From Chryseobacterium sp. OSA05B (GTDB lineage Bacteria > Bacteroidota > Bacteroidia > Flavobacteriales > Weeksellaceae): a stretch of 64,000 nucleotides of DNA. A model generated the notes under the pieces. That model did not search any database and was not told the origin of the DNA. It worked only from the letters and a program-made list of their open reading frames with translations. How positions within the stretch are numbered: position 1 is the stretch's first letter; the number at the start of each line of letters is the position of its first letter. Shown one piece after another: positions 17,282-26,454 of the stretch. A program made the translations under genes and the position numbers. The stretch lies in the NCBI RefSeq assembly GCF_019970065.1, contig NZ_JAHXYH010000005.1:308115-372114 (forward strand), in the 5' to 3' direction.

Positions 17282-18130
17282 ATGAATGAACCACAACAGA
17301 AGTGGACAGAAACGATTGAGGCCGACCATTCTTTATTTGATTTAAGACTTAAAGAAGTATGGAGATACAAGGATTTAATATATATGTTTGTCAAAAGAGA
17401 CTTTATTTCAAGTTTTAAGCAAACTATTTTAGGTCCTGTCTGGTTTTTCATTAATCCGATTTTTACGACAATTGTATACCTCGTTGTATTTGGTAAAATA
17501 GCCAAACTCCCTACAGACGGGGCTCCTCCAATCCTGTTTTATCTTTTAGGAGTTACCCTCTGGAATTATTTTTCAGGCTCACTTACGGCAACCTCCAATA
17601 CCTTCGTAGGGAATGCCAATATATTTGGAAAAGTTTATTTTCCGAGACTGGTTACTCCTATTTCCATTGTCATATCCAATTTAATGCGTCTTGGCGTACA
17701 GATTTTGTTATTTGTACTGGTCTGGGCGTACTATCTGGCAAAAGGCGAAATTCATCCCAATATCTGGGTCCTCGCTACTCCTTTGCTCATTATCCTTATG
17801 GTTATTTTTGCTTTAGGGGTAGGAATGATTTTTTCCTCGCTGACCACTAAATATAAAGACCTTGGGATGCTGTTAGGTTTTGGTATAAGTTTATATATGT
17901 ATGCTACGCCGGTTATCTATCCCGTATCTGCGTTGGTAGGCCCTTTCAAAAAGCTGGCTTACTACAATCCCTTAACCGGTATATTTGAATGCTTCAAATA
18001 CGGATGGCTTGGCTCCGGAGATTTTTCTCCACTGATGCTGGGAATAAGCACCGCGATTATTCTTGTACTTTTCGCAATAGGCCTTGTTATTTTCAATAAA
18101 GTTGAAAAAACATTTATGGATACTGTATAA
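17282..18130 (+). CDS. wzm: ABC-2 type polysaccharide export permease
   Basis: This 282-residue inner-membrane protein has about six hydrophobic segments. It shows the family pattern of a cytoplasmic N-terminus with KEVWRYKDLIYMFVKRDFISSFKQTILGP, followed by VWFFINPIFTTIVYLVVFGKIA. It forms the channel of an ABC exporter that moves lipid-linked polysaccharide across the inner membrane, as in Wzm/KpsM systems. I start it at the ATG at 17282 because an in-frame TTG upstream lies inside a promoter element. The ATPase follows after 15 nt. Confidence 0.93.
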   Translation: MNEPQQKWTETIEADHSLFDLRLKEVWRYKDLIYMFVKRDFISSFKQTILGPVWFFINPIFTTIVYLVVFGKIAKLPTDGAPPILFYLLGVTLWNYFSGSLTATSNTFVGNANIFGKVYFPRLVTPISIVISNLMRLGVQILLFVLVWAYYLAKGEIHPNIWVLATPLLIILMVIFALGVGMIFSSLTTKYKDLGMLLGFGISLYMYATPVIYPVSALVGPFKKLAYYNPLTGIFECFKYGWLGSGDFSPLMLGISTAIILVLFAIGLVIFNKVEKTFMDTV

Positions 18131-18145
18131 TTTAAACTTAAAAAA

Positions 18146-19402
18146 ATGCTGGCTTTAAAAGGAGAAAACATATCAAAACAGTACCGTCTGGGACAAGTGG
18201 GAACAGGAACTCTTTCCCACGATTTAAACAGATTCTGGTATAAAGTAAGAGGAAAAGAAGACCCTTATCTCAAAATAGGGGAATCCAATGACAGAACCAC
18301 AAAAGGCGAATCGGAATATGTATGGTCACTACAGGACATTAATTTCGAGATTGCTCAGGGAGATGCAATGGGGATTATCGGAAGAAACGGGGCAGGAAAA
18401 TCTACACTGCTTAAGCTTTTAAGCAAAGTTACAAAACCTACCACAGGGAAAATCCATACAAACGGAAGAATTGCATCGTTACTGGAGGTGGGAACAGGGT
18501 TTCATCCTGAAATGACAGGACGGGAAAACGTCTACCTCAACGGAGCGATTCTGGGGATGACAAGAAAAGAAATCACAAGAAAATTTGATGAAATAGTAGA
18601 TTTTTCAGGTGTAGAAAGATACATTGACACTCCCGTAAAAAGATATTCCTCAGGAATGTATGTACGTCTTGCATTTGCTGTAGCAGCCCATCTGGAATCT
18701 GAAATCCTTATTATAGATGAAGTGCTTGCAGTAGGAGATGCAGAATTTCAGAAGAAATGCCTTGGAAAAATGGGGAATGTTACCAAAGGAGAAGGGCGAA
18801 CCGTTCTTTTCGTAAGCCATAACATCACGGCAATCAAGGAATTATGCAATACAGGACTGTTGCTGGATAAAGGCCGACTGATCACTCAGGGTGATGTGAA
18901 CAAATGCATCATCGATTATCAGAAAAATGCTGATACAAAACTCTTTTACAACTATATGGATGATCCCACTGTATTCGAAAATGAGAATATTCTGGTAAAA
19001 TCTTACAAAGCTGAGCCTATCAACGGAGACATCATCACCGTGAAATCCGGTATTCGCGTAACGGTAACTTTTACATCCAAAATGGTTGGGGTAGATCTTG
19101 ATATGTCATTTTATCTCAGAAACAGCCACGATCTTACAATCATGAGTACTGGAATGATGATCAGCGAAGATAAAAATATAGAAAAAAGAGATTATACGGC
19201 AAGCTTTGAAATTCCGCCTTATACCATTAATGAAGATTCTTATTATTTCGATTTGTTTTGGGGAATCAACAGAACGAATGTGGCATACAGAACGGAGGCA
19301 TTTGGTTTTGAGATCCACGGAATACAGAATGAATTTGGTGAAATTGTAAAATCTCCGGGAATTCTGTTTCCGAAAATCACCCATTCAATAGAGAAATTAT
19401 AA
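18146..19402 (+). CDS. wzt: ABC polysaccharide exporter ATPase with C-terminal substrate-binding extension
   Basis: This 418-residue protein has a nucleotide-binding domain with Walker A GRNGAGKST (near residue 80), signature YSSGM (near 166) and Walker B ILIIDEVLAVGD (near 187). Residues from about 255 onward form an extra beta-rich domain like the carbohydrate-binding Wzt C-terminal domain, which recognises the chain end in ABC-dependent O-antigen export. This suggests that the finished polymer or its terminal modification is checked before export. It pairs with the permease directly upstream and leads the long run of glycosyltransferase genes. Confidence 0.92.
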   Translation: MLALKGENISKQYRLGQVGTGTLSHDLNRFWYKVRGKEDPYLKIGESNDRTTKGESEYVWSLQDINFEIAQGDAMGIIGRNGAGKSTLLKLLSKVTKPTTGKIHTNGRIASLLEVGTGFHPEMTGRENVYLNGAILGMTRKEITRKFDEIVDFSGVERYIDTPVKRYSSGMYVRLAFAVAAHLESEILIIDEVLAVGDAEFQKKCLGKMGNVTKGEGRTVLFVSHNITAIKELCNTGLLLDKGRLITQGDVNKCIIDYQKNADTKLFYNYMDDPTVFENENILVKSYKAEPINGDIITVKSGIRVTVTFTSKMVGVDLDMSFYLRNSHDLTIMSTGMMISEDKNIEKRDYTASFEIPPYTINEDSYYFDLFWGINRTNVAYRTEAFGFEIHGIQNEFGEIVKSPGILFPKITHSIEKL

Positions 19403-19454
19403 AGAGTTTCTTTACCGGCATTATTTATATCCACATCTTAAACGCTTATCACTT

Positions 19455-20432
19455 ATGATACTTAATGTAATATTTTCTTACAACCGCGCTGTACAGCTGG
19501 ACTATCTGCTTCAGTCTTCTCTGAGACATTTTAAAGCAGATGCTAAGCTGGTGATCCTATACCATACAACTGGAGCACACAAAAAAGGTTATGATCTCTT
19601 GAAAAAAAAATACGCCGGATATCAGCATATCTCTTTCGTTGAAAGAAAACATGTCTTTTTTGACTTCTCTTACATTCATGCCCTCAATACGGAAAGAGAC
19701 TGGGAGTTTTTTAAAGAAAAAAACCTGTTCAAGAAAAACGGAGATAACTTTAAAGGAGCTCTTCAGAAAATCATCAAAAACAGTGGCTGTGAGTTTGTCA
19801 TGTTCTGTACGGATGACAGTATTTTCTTTAAGGATGTTCATATTCCCGATGAAGTGCTGAATATCATAAGAAACAATCCTGAAAATGCTTCTTACAGACT
19901 CTATGTAGGAGACAATCTTGAAGGACACCCTGATTATCTTGAGAAAAAAGGAGATTACTATCAGTGGGATTATTATACAGATACCGAGGTGCATCACTGG
20001 TCTTATCCTTTTGCTGTAGATGGTACCATTTATCATTCAGAAGGACTCCTTAAACACCTGAAACCATTGAGTTATCACAACCCGGTTACCCTTGAAGACA
20101 GAGGTTTCAGCTATATCAGATACCGTAAGCTTTTCGGTATCGGAATGAGCCCTATACACTCACAATTACTGGCTACAAAGCTGAACAGGGTTTCTGTAGA
20201 CAGCCTTAATCCCACGCTTCATATCAAGCCGGATTTTCTTAATGAAAAATTCCTCGATGGATATACTCTGGATCTCGTGATTCCTGAGCATATTATCAAC
20301 TCCAACATCGTTCCTTCTGAAATCTATCTGGTAAAAGACGGCGTGCGCGAGATGATCTATTCAATGGATGAACAGGGGGAAAAAGTACAGGGCCTTCTGG
20401 GTATTGAAGGATCGAAAGAACAGTTAGAATAA
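19455..20432 (+). CDS. Putative glycosyltransferase, unrecognised family
   Basis: This 325-residue protein has no clear family motif that I recognise. It starts with a strand and turn like a GT-A fold (LNVIFSYNRAVQLDYLLQSSLRHF) and has an acidic CTDDSIFF near residues 117-124 that could be the metal-binding DxD equivalent. FAVDGTIYHSEGLLKHL and NPVTLEDRGF come later. No membrane segment or signal peptide is visible, so it is cytoplasmic. Its position between the exporter and the GT2 cluster supports a role in glycan assembly. It could also be a modifying enzyme. Confidence 0.6.
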   Translation: MILNVIFSYNRAVQLDYLLQSSLRHFKADAKLVILYHTTGAHKKGYDLLKKKYAGYQHISFVERKHVFFDFSYIHALNTERDWEFFKEKNLFKKNGDNFKGALQKIIKNSGCEFVMFCTDDSIFFKDVHIPDEVLNIIRNNPENASYRLYVGDNLEGHPDYLEKKGDYYQWDYYTDTEVHHWSYPFAVDGTIYHSEGLLKHLKPLSYHNPVTLEDRGFSYIRYRKLFGIGMSPIHSQLLATKLNRVSVDSLNPTLHIKPDFLNEKFLDGYTLDLVIPEHIINSNIVPSEIYLVKDGVREMIYSMDEQGEKVQGLLGIEGSKEQLE

Positions 20433-20448
20433 ATAGTCTGCAATAACA

Positions 20449-21345
20449 ATGGAGCAACCGTTAGTAACAGTCGTTGTCGTTTCCTATAACCACTCAAAAT
20501 TTGTTAAGGAAAATCTGGACAGCATAAAAAATCAGACCTACAGCAACATCCAGTTGATTGTAGGCGATGATGCTTCTCCCGACAATTCGGCGGATGTTAT
20601 TAATCAATGGCTGACAGAAAACAATTATTCTGCAGAAAAAAACTTCCATGCCAAAAATACAGGACTGGCTACCATGCTCAATGAATGCATTGCTCTTGCA
20701 AAAGGAAAATATATCAAACTTATTGCAGCAGATGATTTTCTTCATCCTGAAGCTATTGAAAAATCGGTTTCTAAACTGGAAACTTCAGGCGAATCCTACG
20801 GTATGGTTTTCACGCATACTTATACCATTAATAATGAAAGTCAGATCATAGAAGATATGGCTGATTATGATGCCTTGGGAAATATAGATCCTTATGTTTT
20901 CAGAAAAGAGCTGATCAAAGGCAACCGGATTGCTGCATTGACAGTTCTGATAAGAACAAACGTTTTAAAGGAAACCGGAAATTATGATTCCCGACTGACA
21001 GTAGAAGATTATTACCGATGGCTAAAGATCAACGAGAAGTATCTAATCGCCTATGTTCCGGAAAAAATAGCCTATTACCGTTTGCATCCGGAAAATATTT
21101 CAAAAGTAAAAGAAGAAAAAATACACATAGAAACCATCCTTCTTCAAATGATGTTTGATAAAGAAGGAGTTGCAAAAGAAAGAATCAACGGGCAGACTCA
21201 GAAATTTTATCTGACTGGAAAAAAGCTGCCGCCGGAATATCGTCTGGCCTACAGCAAATATCCTTTTCATATTAAAAGGCTGAGTTTTGCGCTCAATAAA
21301 AGGCTGCCTGTCTTCTTGTACAAACTTTTAAATAAAATTATTTAA
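20449..21345 (+). CDS. Glycosyltransferase family 2
   Basis: This 298-residue GT-A enzyme starts with TVVVVSYNHSKFVKENLDSIKNQTY. The nucleotide-binding GDDASPDNS lies near residue 40 and the metal-binding AADDFLHP near residues 93-100. VEDYYRWLKI near residue 187 fits the acceptor-side acidic motif. It adds one sugar from a nucleotide-sugar donor on the cytoplasmic side; donor and linkage cannot be predicted. It follows the previous gene by 16 nt and the next GT2 begins 1 nt after its stop. Confidence 0.9.
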   Translation: MEQPLVTVVVVSYNHSKFVKENLDSIKNQTYSNIQLIVGDDASPDNSADVINQWLTENNYSAEKNFHAKNTGLATMLNECIALAKGKYIKLIAADDFLHPEAIEKSVSKLETSGESYGMVFTHTYTINNESQIIEDMADYDALGNIDPYVFRKELIKGNRIAALTVLIRTNVLKETGNYDSRLTVEDYYRWLKINEKYLIAYVPEKIAYYRLHPENISKVKEEKIHIETILLQMMFDKEGVAKERINGQTQKFYLTGKKLPPEYRLAYSKYPFHIKRLSFALNKRLPVFLYKLLNKII

Positions 21346-21346
21346 G

Positions 21347-22168
21347 ATGAATCCCCAAATTTCCGTCATCGTACCCTGCTACAATCAAGCCGACTATCTG
21401 GAGGAATGTCTTAGATCTGTCCTGAATCAGACGTACCCAAACTGGGAATGTATTATTGTTAACGACGGCTCTACAGACCATACCGGGGAAATAGCTCTGG
21501 AATGGACCCAGAAAGATGAACGTTTTAAATATATTGATAAGAAAAACGGAGGTTTGTCCGCGGCAAGAAACACCGGAATAGAAAATGCTAAAGGGAAATG
21601 GATATTACCTTTGGATTGTGATGACAGAATCGGTGATGAGTATCTGAAACTTGCCGAAGAAAAATTCAATGACGGGTATACGGTCATTTATTGTAAGGCA
21701 GAATTCTTCGGAACAACCACAGAACCCTGGAATTTGAATGATTACAATTACGAACAGTTGTTACTGGAAAACCTTATTTTCTGCTCAGCATTCTTCGAAA
21801 AAAGTGAGTGGAAAAAGGCTTCAGGATATGATGTCAACTTAATTCACGGGAAAGAAGACTGGGATTTCTGGTTATCCGTTCTAGATGAAAAAAAGAAGGT
21901 TCACCGTTTGAATTATTTAGGGTTCTTTTACCGTAGGAAACTAGAATCCATGGATATTGAGATCAACCAGAACAAAGCTAAAAAAGATTTTTCCTTAAAT
22001 TACATCTATAAAAAACATTTGAATAAATACATTCCCAAGAATTTGAATGCTATTGAATATTACCATCAGCAGAAAAAACTTGGCGTAAATCTTAATTTTT
22101 ATAATGAAGCCGTTCACAAAAATGGGGTTACAAAGTTTTTATTCAAATTAATTACCAAACTATCGTAA
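21347..22168 (+). CDS. Glycosyltransferase family 2
   Basis: This 273-residue GT-A enzyme carries VIVPCYNQADYLEECLRSVLNQTY at the start, NDGSTDHTGE near residue 45, GGLSAARNTGI near residue 67, and LDCDDRI near residue 90 as the metal-binding site. HGKEDWDFWLSVL near residue 167 fits the catalytic acidic motif. The sequence is a textbook GT2 with no membrane segment. It is tightly packed between two other transferase genes (1 nt on each side). Confidence 0.92.
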   Translation: MNPQISVIVPCYNQADYLEECLRSVLNQTYPNWECIIVNDGSTDHTGEIALEWTQKDERFKYIDKKNGGLSAARNTGIENAKGKWILPLDCDDRIGDEYLKLAEEKFNDGYTVIYCKAEFFGTTTEPWNLNDYNYEQLLLENLIFCSAFFEKSEWKKASGYDVNLIHGKEDWDFWLSVLDEKKKVHRLNYLGFFYRRKLESMDIEINQNKAKKDFSLNYIYKKHLNKYIPKNLNAIEYYHQQKKLGVNLNFYNEAVHKNGVTKFLFKLITKLS

Positions 22169-22169
22169 A

Positions 22170-23048
22170 ATGCTGTCCATTATAATTTCATCCTACCAGC
22201 AAACCTACTATGATGATCTCGTTAAGAATATTAGCGAAACAATCGGTGATGGTTTTCAGTATGAAATTATTCAAATATGGAATCCTAATCTGATGGGGAT
22301 TACAAAAGCCTACAATCAGGGAGCAGAACAATCCGTTTATGAGCATCTTTTATTCATTCATGAAGATATTCTGTTTCATACCAACGGTTGGGGAGAAAAA
22401 CTATTGGCTCATCTTAACCAGCCTAATGCCGGTATTATCGGTTTGGCAGGATCTTCTTACGTTCCTGTGGCACCCAGCAGCTGGACGGTTTCCGAGAAAT
22501 ACAATTTTGTACATATTCTTCAGGGAAATAAAGAAAAAGCAGCATCTACACTGATCAATACCACCAAAGAACATCTCCATAAAGTATATGCCGTAGACGG
22601 TGTGTTTATCGCTTTAAAAAAAGAAGTTTTCAATGCATTTAAATTTAATGAAGAGCTTCTCAAAGGATTTCACGGGTATGATCTCGATTTCAGTTTAAGG
22701 GTTTCAAGAAAATTCCAAAACTATATTATTGATGATATCCTTATAGAACATTTTTCGCAGGGAAATTTAGATCAGAAATGGCTTGATGCCAACATTCTCA
22801 TTAAACAAAAACAAGGTTCGGACTTTCAGCAAATACCGGACCCCGAAACAGAAAAAAAAATATTTTTAGGCTTTTTATATAATTACTTTAAGTATTATCC
22901 CGTTGATCAAAAAAATATCCTCTTTACGATGAAATTTTATCCGTTTAAAAGGATTAATTTTAAAGATCATTTTTTAATTGCTAAAAAGTATTACCATTAT
23001 CTGAGGTATTCTTCAGACATTAATAAAAAGCTAAACACTACAAAATAA
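22170..23048 (+). CDS. Glycosyltransferase-like protein (Glyco_tranf_2_5 type)
   Basis: This 292-residue protein starts with MLSIIISSYQQTYYDDLVKNI and has the LLFIHEDILFHTNGWGEKL segment near residues 60-78. There, HED takes the place of the usual DxD, as in the GT2-like family with a streptomycete-type core. GFHGYDLDFSLRV near residue 170 is a second acidic motif. No membrane segment is seen. Its role in the glycan pathway is inferred from family and position, one nucleotide after the preceding GT2 gene. Confidence 0.75.
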   Translation: MLSIIISSYQQTYYDDLVKNISETIGDGFQYEIIQIWNPNLMGITKAYNQGAEQSVYEHLLFIHEDILFHTNGWGEKLLAHLNQPNAGIIGLAGSSYVPVAPSSWTVSEKYNFVHILQGNKEKAASTLINTTKEHLHKVYAVDGVFIALKKEVFNAFKFNEELLKGFHGYDLDFSLRVSRKFQNYIIDDILIEHFSQGNLDQKWLDANILIKQKQGSDFQQIPDPETEKKIFLGFLYNYFKYYPVDQKNILFTMKFYPFKRINFKDHFLIAKKYYHYLRYSSDINKKLNTTK

Positions 23049-23053
23049 CACAA

Positions 23054-23722
23054 ATGATTGTAGGAAACGGTCTTATCGCAAACTCATTAAAAAATATAGA
23101 TTCAGAAGACTTATTATTCTTTGCTTCCGGTGTTTCAAACTCCCTCGAAACCAGGACTTCAGAATTCGAAAGAGAATTTTCTCTTTTGAAAACCATGATT
23201 GAAGAAAATAAAGAAAGAAAACTGGTCTATTTTTCTACGTTGAGCATTCATGACCAATCTAAACAGAACAGCCCATACGTGCTGCATAAAAAGGTTATTG
23301 AAGACCATATCAAAAAAGGATGTGATCATTTTCTTATTTTGCGGATAGGCAATATCGTAGGAAAAGGAGGAAATCCTAATACCTTATTTAATTTCCTTGC
23401 GGCCCAGATCTCCGGAAACAATAAATTTACGCTCCATGTAAAGGCAAGAAGACTGCTTTTGGATATTGATGATATTGCAAAGTTCCTGGGCTCACACTGC
23501 CTGGATATGGAAAACAAAACCCTTAATCTGGCTTTCCCCTATTATTATGATCTGAAAGAAATTATCAATGCCATTGAAGACAAAACCCGGAAAAAGGCCT
23601 GTTTTTCTGAAGTGGAAGAAGGCGACTTTTACAAAGTTAGCTTTGATGAATCTATAGAAACTTTTTTTGCCGGAATACAACCGGAAGATTATTTGAAAAC
23701 TTTAACCCAAAAGTATATTTAA
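23054..23722 (+). CDS. Compact NAD(P)-dependent epimerase/dehydratase-like protein
   Basis: This 222-residue protein looks like a shortened extended short-chain dehydrogenase. The nucleotide-binding motif is the atypical GNGLIA at residues 4-9. The catalytic positions appear as Ser in YFSTLSIHD and Tyr/Lys in YVLHKK. RIGNIVGKGGNPNTLFNF is like the substrate-binding region of epimerases. It is some 80-100 residues shorter than typical sugar epimerases, with loss mainly between the first strand and the catalytic serine. It might reduce or epimerise a nucleotide sugar, or be a degenerate paralogue. It lies between glycosyltransferase genes with gaps of 5 and 1 nt. Confidence 0.65.
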   Translation: MIVGNGLIANSLKNIDSEDLLFFASGVSNSLETRTSEFEREFSLLKTMIEENKERKLVYFSTLSIHDQSKQNSPYVLHKKVIEDHIKKGCDHFLILRIGNIVGKGGNPNTLFNFLAAQISGNNKFTLHVKARRLLLDIDDIAKFLGSHCLDMENKTLNLAFPYYYDLKEIINAIEDKTRKKACFSEVEEGDFYKVSFDESIETFFAGIQPEDYLKTLTQKYI

Positions 23723-23723
23723 G

Positions 23724-24680
23724 ATGAAAATGTCTACTATTCACGTTATCATCGTTACCTACAATGCTATGCAATGGGCGGAAAGATGTTTTACCAGCTT
23801 AAGACATTCTTCAGTTTCTGTAAAATGTATTGTAATCGACAACGGATCTACAGACGGAAGCCAGGAATACATTAAAACCCATTTTCCTGAAATTGATCTG
23901 ATAGAATCTGCCGAAAATCTGGGTTTTGGAAAGGCCAATAATTTAGGAATAGAAAAGGCCTATCAGGAAGGAGCAGATTTCTTTTATCTCATGAATCAGG
24001 ATGCCTGGATTTTTCCGGACAGCTTTCAAAATATGCTGGATGTTTATAATAATGCTCCGGATAAAAGCAAGATTGGCATTTTAAGTCCTATGCATCTGGA
24101 CGGTAGCGAGAAAAAATTTGACATCCATTTTGAGAATTATCTGGCTAAAGATGTCAGAAACAACAGAATGTTTTCCGATGTTTATTTCGGGGAGGCCAAA
24201 CCGTCTTATGAAATCAGTTTTGTGAATGCTGCCCATTGGTTTATTCCCAGGAATATCATTGAAAAAGTAGGCGGATTCAATCCTTACTTTTTTTACGGTG
24301 CCGAAGACTATGAGTATGTGAACAGAATTACCTATTTCGGATTAAAGATATTGGTGTGTACAAAAAGTAAAGTCGTGCATGACGCCGTACAGTCTTTCCA
24401 TAAAAAACAGCCGAAAGATAAAGCTGAATTACTGGCCAATAACCGTCTTTCGATGAGAATGCAGCGGGAAACCAAGTATCTGGATCCCAATTATGATTAT
24501 AACATCAAAAGAGAAAAAACGGCAATCCTTTCCTATATTTTAAAATTAAGTGCTAAAGGAAATATCAACGAATCTAAATTTTATCTGGAACAGTATCAGT
24601 ACTTTTCAAAAAAATTTAAAGAGATCGAAGCGGCAAGAAAGATTTCAATGACAGGCCAGCATCCTTTTCTCAATCTTTAA
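23724..24680 (+). CDS. Glycosyltransferase family 2 (rhamnosyltransferase-like), paralogue A
   Basis: This 318-residue GT-A enzyme has IHVIIVTYNAMQWAERCFTS, VIDNGSTDGSQEYI near residue 37, LGFGKANNLGIEKA near residue 70, and LMNQDAWIFPDS near residue 92 as the metal-binding site. The AAHWFIPRNIIEKVGGFNPYFF segment is typical of rhamnosyltransferase-like GT2 proteins. It is closely similar to the product of the gene at 28732, sharing most of these motifs nearly word for word, so the two arose by duplication. Confidence 0.9.
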   Translation: MKMSTIHVIIVTYNAMQWAERCFTSLRHSSVSVKCIVIDNGSTDGSQEYIKTHFPEIDLIESAENLGFGKANNLGIEKAYQEGADFFYLMNQDAWIFPDSFQNMLDVYNNAPDKSKIGILSPMHLDGSEKKFDIHFENYLAKDVRNNRMFSDVYFGEAKPSYEISFVNAAHWFIPRNIIEKVGGFNPYFFYGAEDYEYVNRITYFGLKILVCTKSKVVHDAVQSFHKKQPKDKAELLANNRLSMRMQRETKYLDPNYDYNIKREKTAILSYILKLSAKGNINESKFYLEQYQYFSKKFKEIEAARKISMTGQHPFLNL

Positions 24681-24689
24681 GGCATTCCT

Positions 24690-25478
24690 ATGGAAAAATT
24701 ACCAATAAGCATCTGCATTCTCTCCTGGAAAACCGGAGAAACGCTGAAAAACACTTTAAAATCTTATAAAAAACACGGTCTTCTTGAGATGACGGATGAT
24801 ATTGTCATTCTTTTTCAGGAAGTAAGTGAACAGGATAAAAAGACGGCCGGAAAATACGGAATCCGATACATAGGACTGGATGAAAATATCGGGATCGGAA
24901 AAGGAATGAAATTGCTGGCTGAAAATGCTTTGTCTGAAAACATTCTCTTTCTGGAACACGACTGGGAGTTGATTGAAGATCAAAAAACCACTCTTTCACA
25001 GCTTAAAGGCGGCATAGAACTTCTCGGTCAGGGATTTGATGTTGTACGTTATCGAAACAGAAAAAATCCCGGGTATCCACTGATTTCCATCAGACATAAA
25101 GGCAATGAGCTTGATTACTATGATGACTGGCATGAATGTACTTCTCCACACCTTCTGGAATCGCTGCACTGGCTGGATCCTGCCCAAGAATTTCCGGACA
25201 AAATACAGAAGCAGGGTGACTATTTTGTAACCACTTCCCGCTGGGCCAACTGGACGAATAATCCTTATCTTGTCCGCAAAGATTTTCTGCTGAGTACCAT
25301 CATTCCTTTTTCAGGGGAAACGGCATCACTTGAAAGAAATATTGCAGCGTGGTGGGTAAAGCAGGACTTCAAAATTGCACAGGGCGAAGGCCTTTTCAAA
25401 CACAATGATCTTACCAAGTATCCGAAAAAAAGCATCATTCGGAAAATACTTAGTAAATTGAAAAATAAATTTAAATAA
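24690..25478 (+). CDS. Putative GT-A-type glycosyltransferase
   Basis: This 262-residue protein starts with SICILSWKTGETLKNTLKSY and has DENIGIGKGMKLL near residue 67 and LFLEHDWELI near residue 88, in the places of the GT2 nucleotide-binding and DxD motifs. The C-terminal half (HWLDPAQEFPD, SRWANWTNNPYLVRKDFLL) is not one I recognise. No membrane segment is visible. The pattern and the neighbours suggest a sugar transferase, but the family is not certain. Confidence 0.6.
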   Translation: MEKLPISICILSWKTGETLKNTLKSYKKHGLLEMTDDIVILFQEVSEQDKKTAGKYGIRYIGLDENIGIGKGMKLLAENALSENILFLEHDWELIEDQKTTLSQLKGGIELLGQGFDVVRYRNRKNPGYPLISIRHKGNELDYYDDWHECTSPHLLESLHWLDPAQEFPDKIQKQGDYFVTTSRWANWTNNPYLVRKDFLLSTIIPFSGETASLERNIAAWWVKQDFKIAQGEGLFKHNDLTKYPKKSIIRKILSKLKNKFK

Positions 25479-25488
25479 ACCGTACGGA

Positions 25489-26451
25489 ATGAAAATCCTT
25501 TTCCATGAGAATGAACTCAATTACAGAGGGACTTCCATCGCATTATATGATTATGCAGATTTCAATGAAAGATATCTGGGAAACGAATCATTGATTGTAT
25601 ATGATAAAAATTCGAAGACCAACCATCCGTTGGGTATCGATAAATTTTCCAAACGCTTTAATGTGATTGGCTATTCCGACTTTAAAGAAGTAGATCACCT
25701 CATCAGTAAAAATAATATAGACCTGTTTTACGCCATTAAAAACGGCGATATCGATCATATAGAAACCAAAGAATGTAAAACATGCATCCATAGTGTTTTC
25801 AAACATTTTGAACCGCACGGTGATGTGTATGCCTACGTTTCCGAATGGCTGAGCCACGAAATGACAGGTTCAAAGTATCCTTTTGTTCCGCACATGGTTA
25901 ATTTTGAAGAAGGAACCAACCAGGATCTCAGAAAAGATCTGAATATTCCTCCCCATGCAAAAGTGTTTGGATACTATGGCGGCCATGCCAGTTTTAACAT
26001 CATTTTTGCGCAGCAAACTATAGAAAAAATAGCCTCAAAATATAAGGATGTTTACTTTATTTTTATGGGTGTAGATTCGTTTGTGAAAAAAAGATGGTGG
26101 AAATCTGCTCCTTCCAACATTATTTTCCTGCCGCCGAGCTCGGATATTATCATGAAGCAAAAATTCATCAATACCTGTAATGCTTTGCTTCATGCACGTG
26201 AAAGAGGGGAAACTTTCGGAATCACAGTGGCGGAATTTGTCATTAAGGGAAAACCGGTGGTAGCTTTTGCAGATCCTCCTGAGAAAGCGCACATCAGCCA
26301 TCTGCGAGATCAGGCCTATTATTACCGTAATGAAAAGGAGCTCAGAGATATTCTTTTAGATGCGGATCTGAGTATGTCTGCAGAAGAATTATTCCGGAAA
26401 TTCCTGCCACATCCGGTGATGGATACTTTTAAGAAAGTTTTTATTGATTAA
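25489..26451 (+). CDS. GT-B glycosyltransferase (family 4-like)
   Basis: This 320-residue protein shows the GT4 pattern in its C-terminal half: FGYYGGHASFNIIFAQQ at the start of the second domain, ALLHARERGETFGITVAEF near residues 230-250, and GKPVVAFADPP after it, which bind the nucleotide-sugar donor. The N-terminal domain is short. It has no signal peptide. It probably adds one sugar to the growing repeat. It lies 10 nt after the previous gene and 3 nt before the first of two membrane-protein paralogues. Confidence 0.75.
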   Translation: MKILFHENELNYRGTSIALYDYADFNERYLGNESLIVYDKNSKTNHPLGIDKFSKRFNVIGYSDFKEVDHLISKNNIDLFYAIKNGDIDHIETKECKTCIHSVFKHFEPHGDVYAYVSEWLSHEMTGSKYPFVPHMVNFEEGTNQDLRKDLNIPPHAKVFGYYGGHASFNIIFAQQTIEKIASKYKDVYFIFMGVDSFVKKRWWKSAPSNIIFLPPSSDIIMKQKFINTCNALLHARERGETFGITVAEFVIKGKPVVAFADPPEKAHISHLRDQAYYYRNEKELRDILLDADLSMSAEELFRKFLPHPVMDTFKKVFID

Positions 26452-26454
26452 TGT

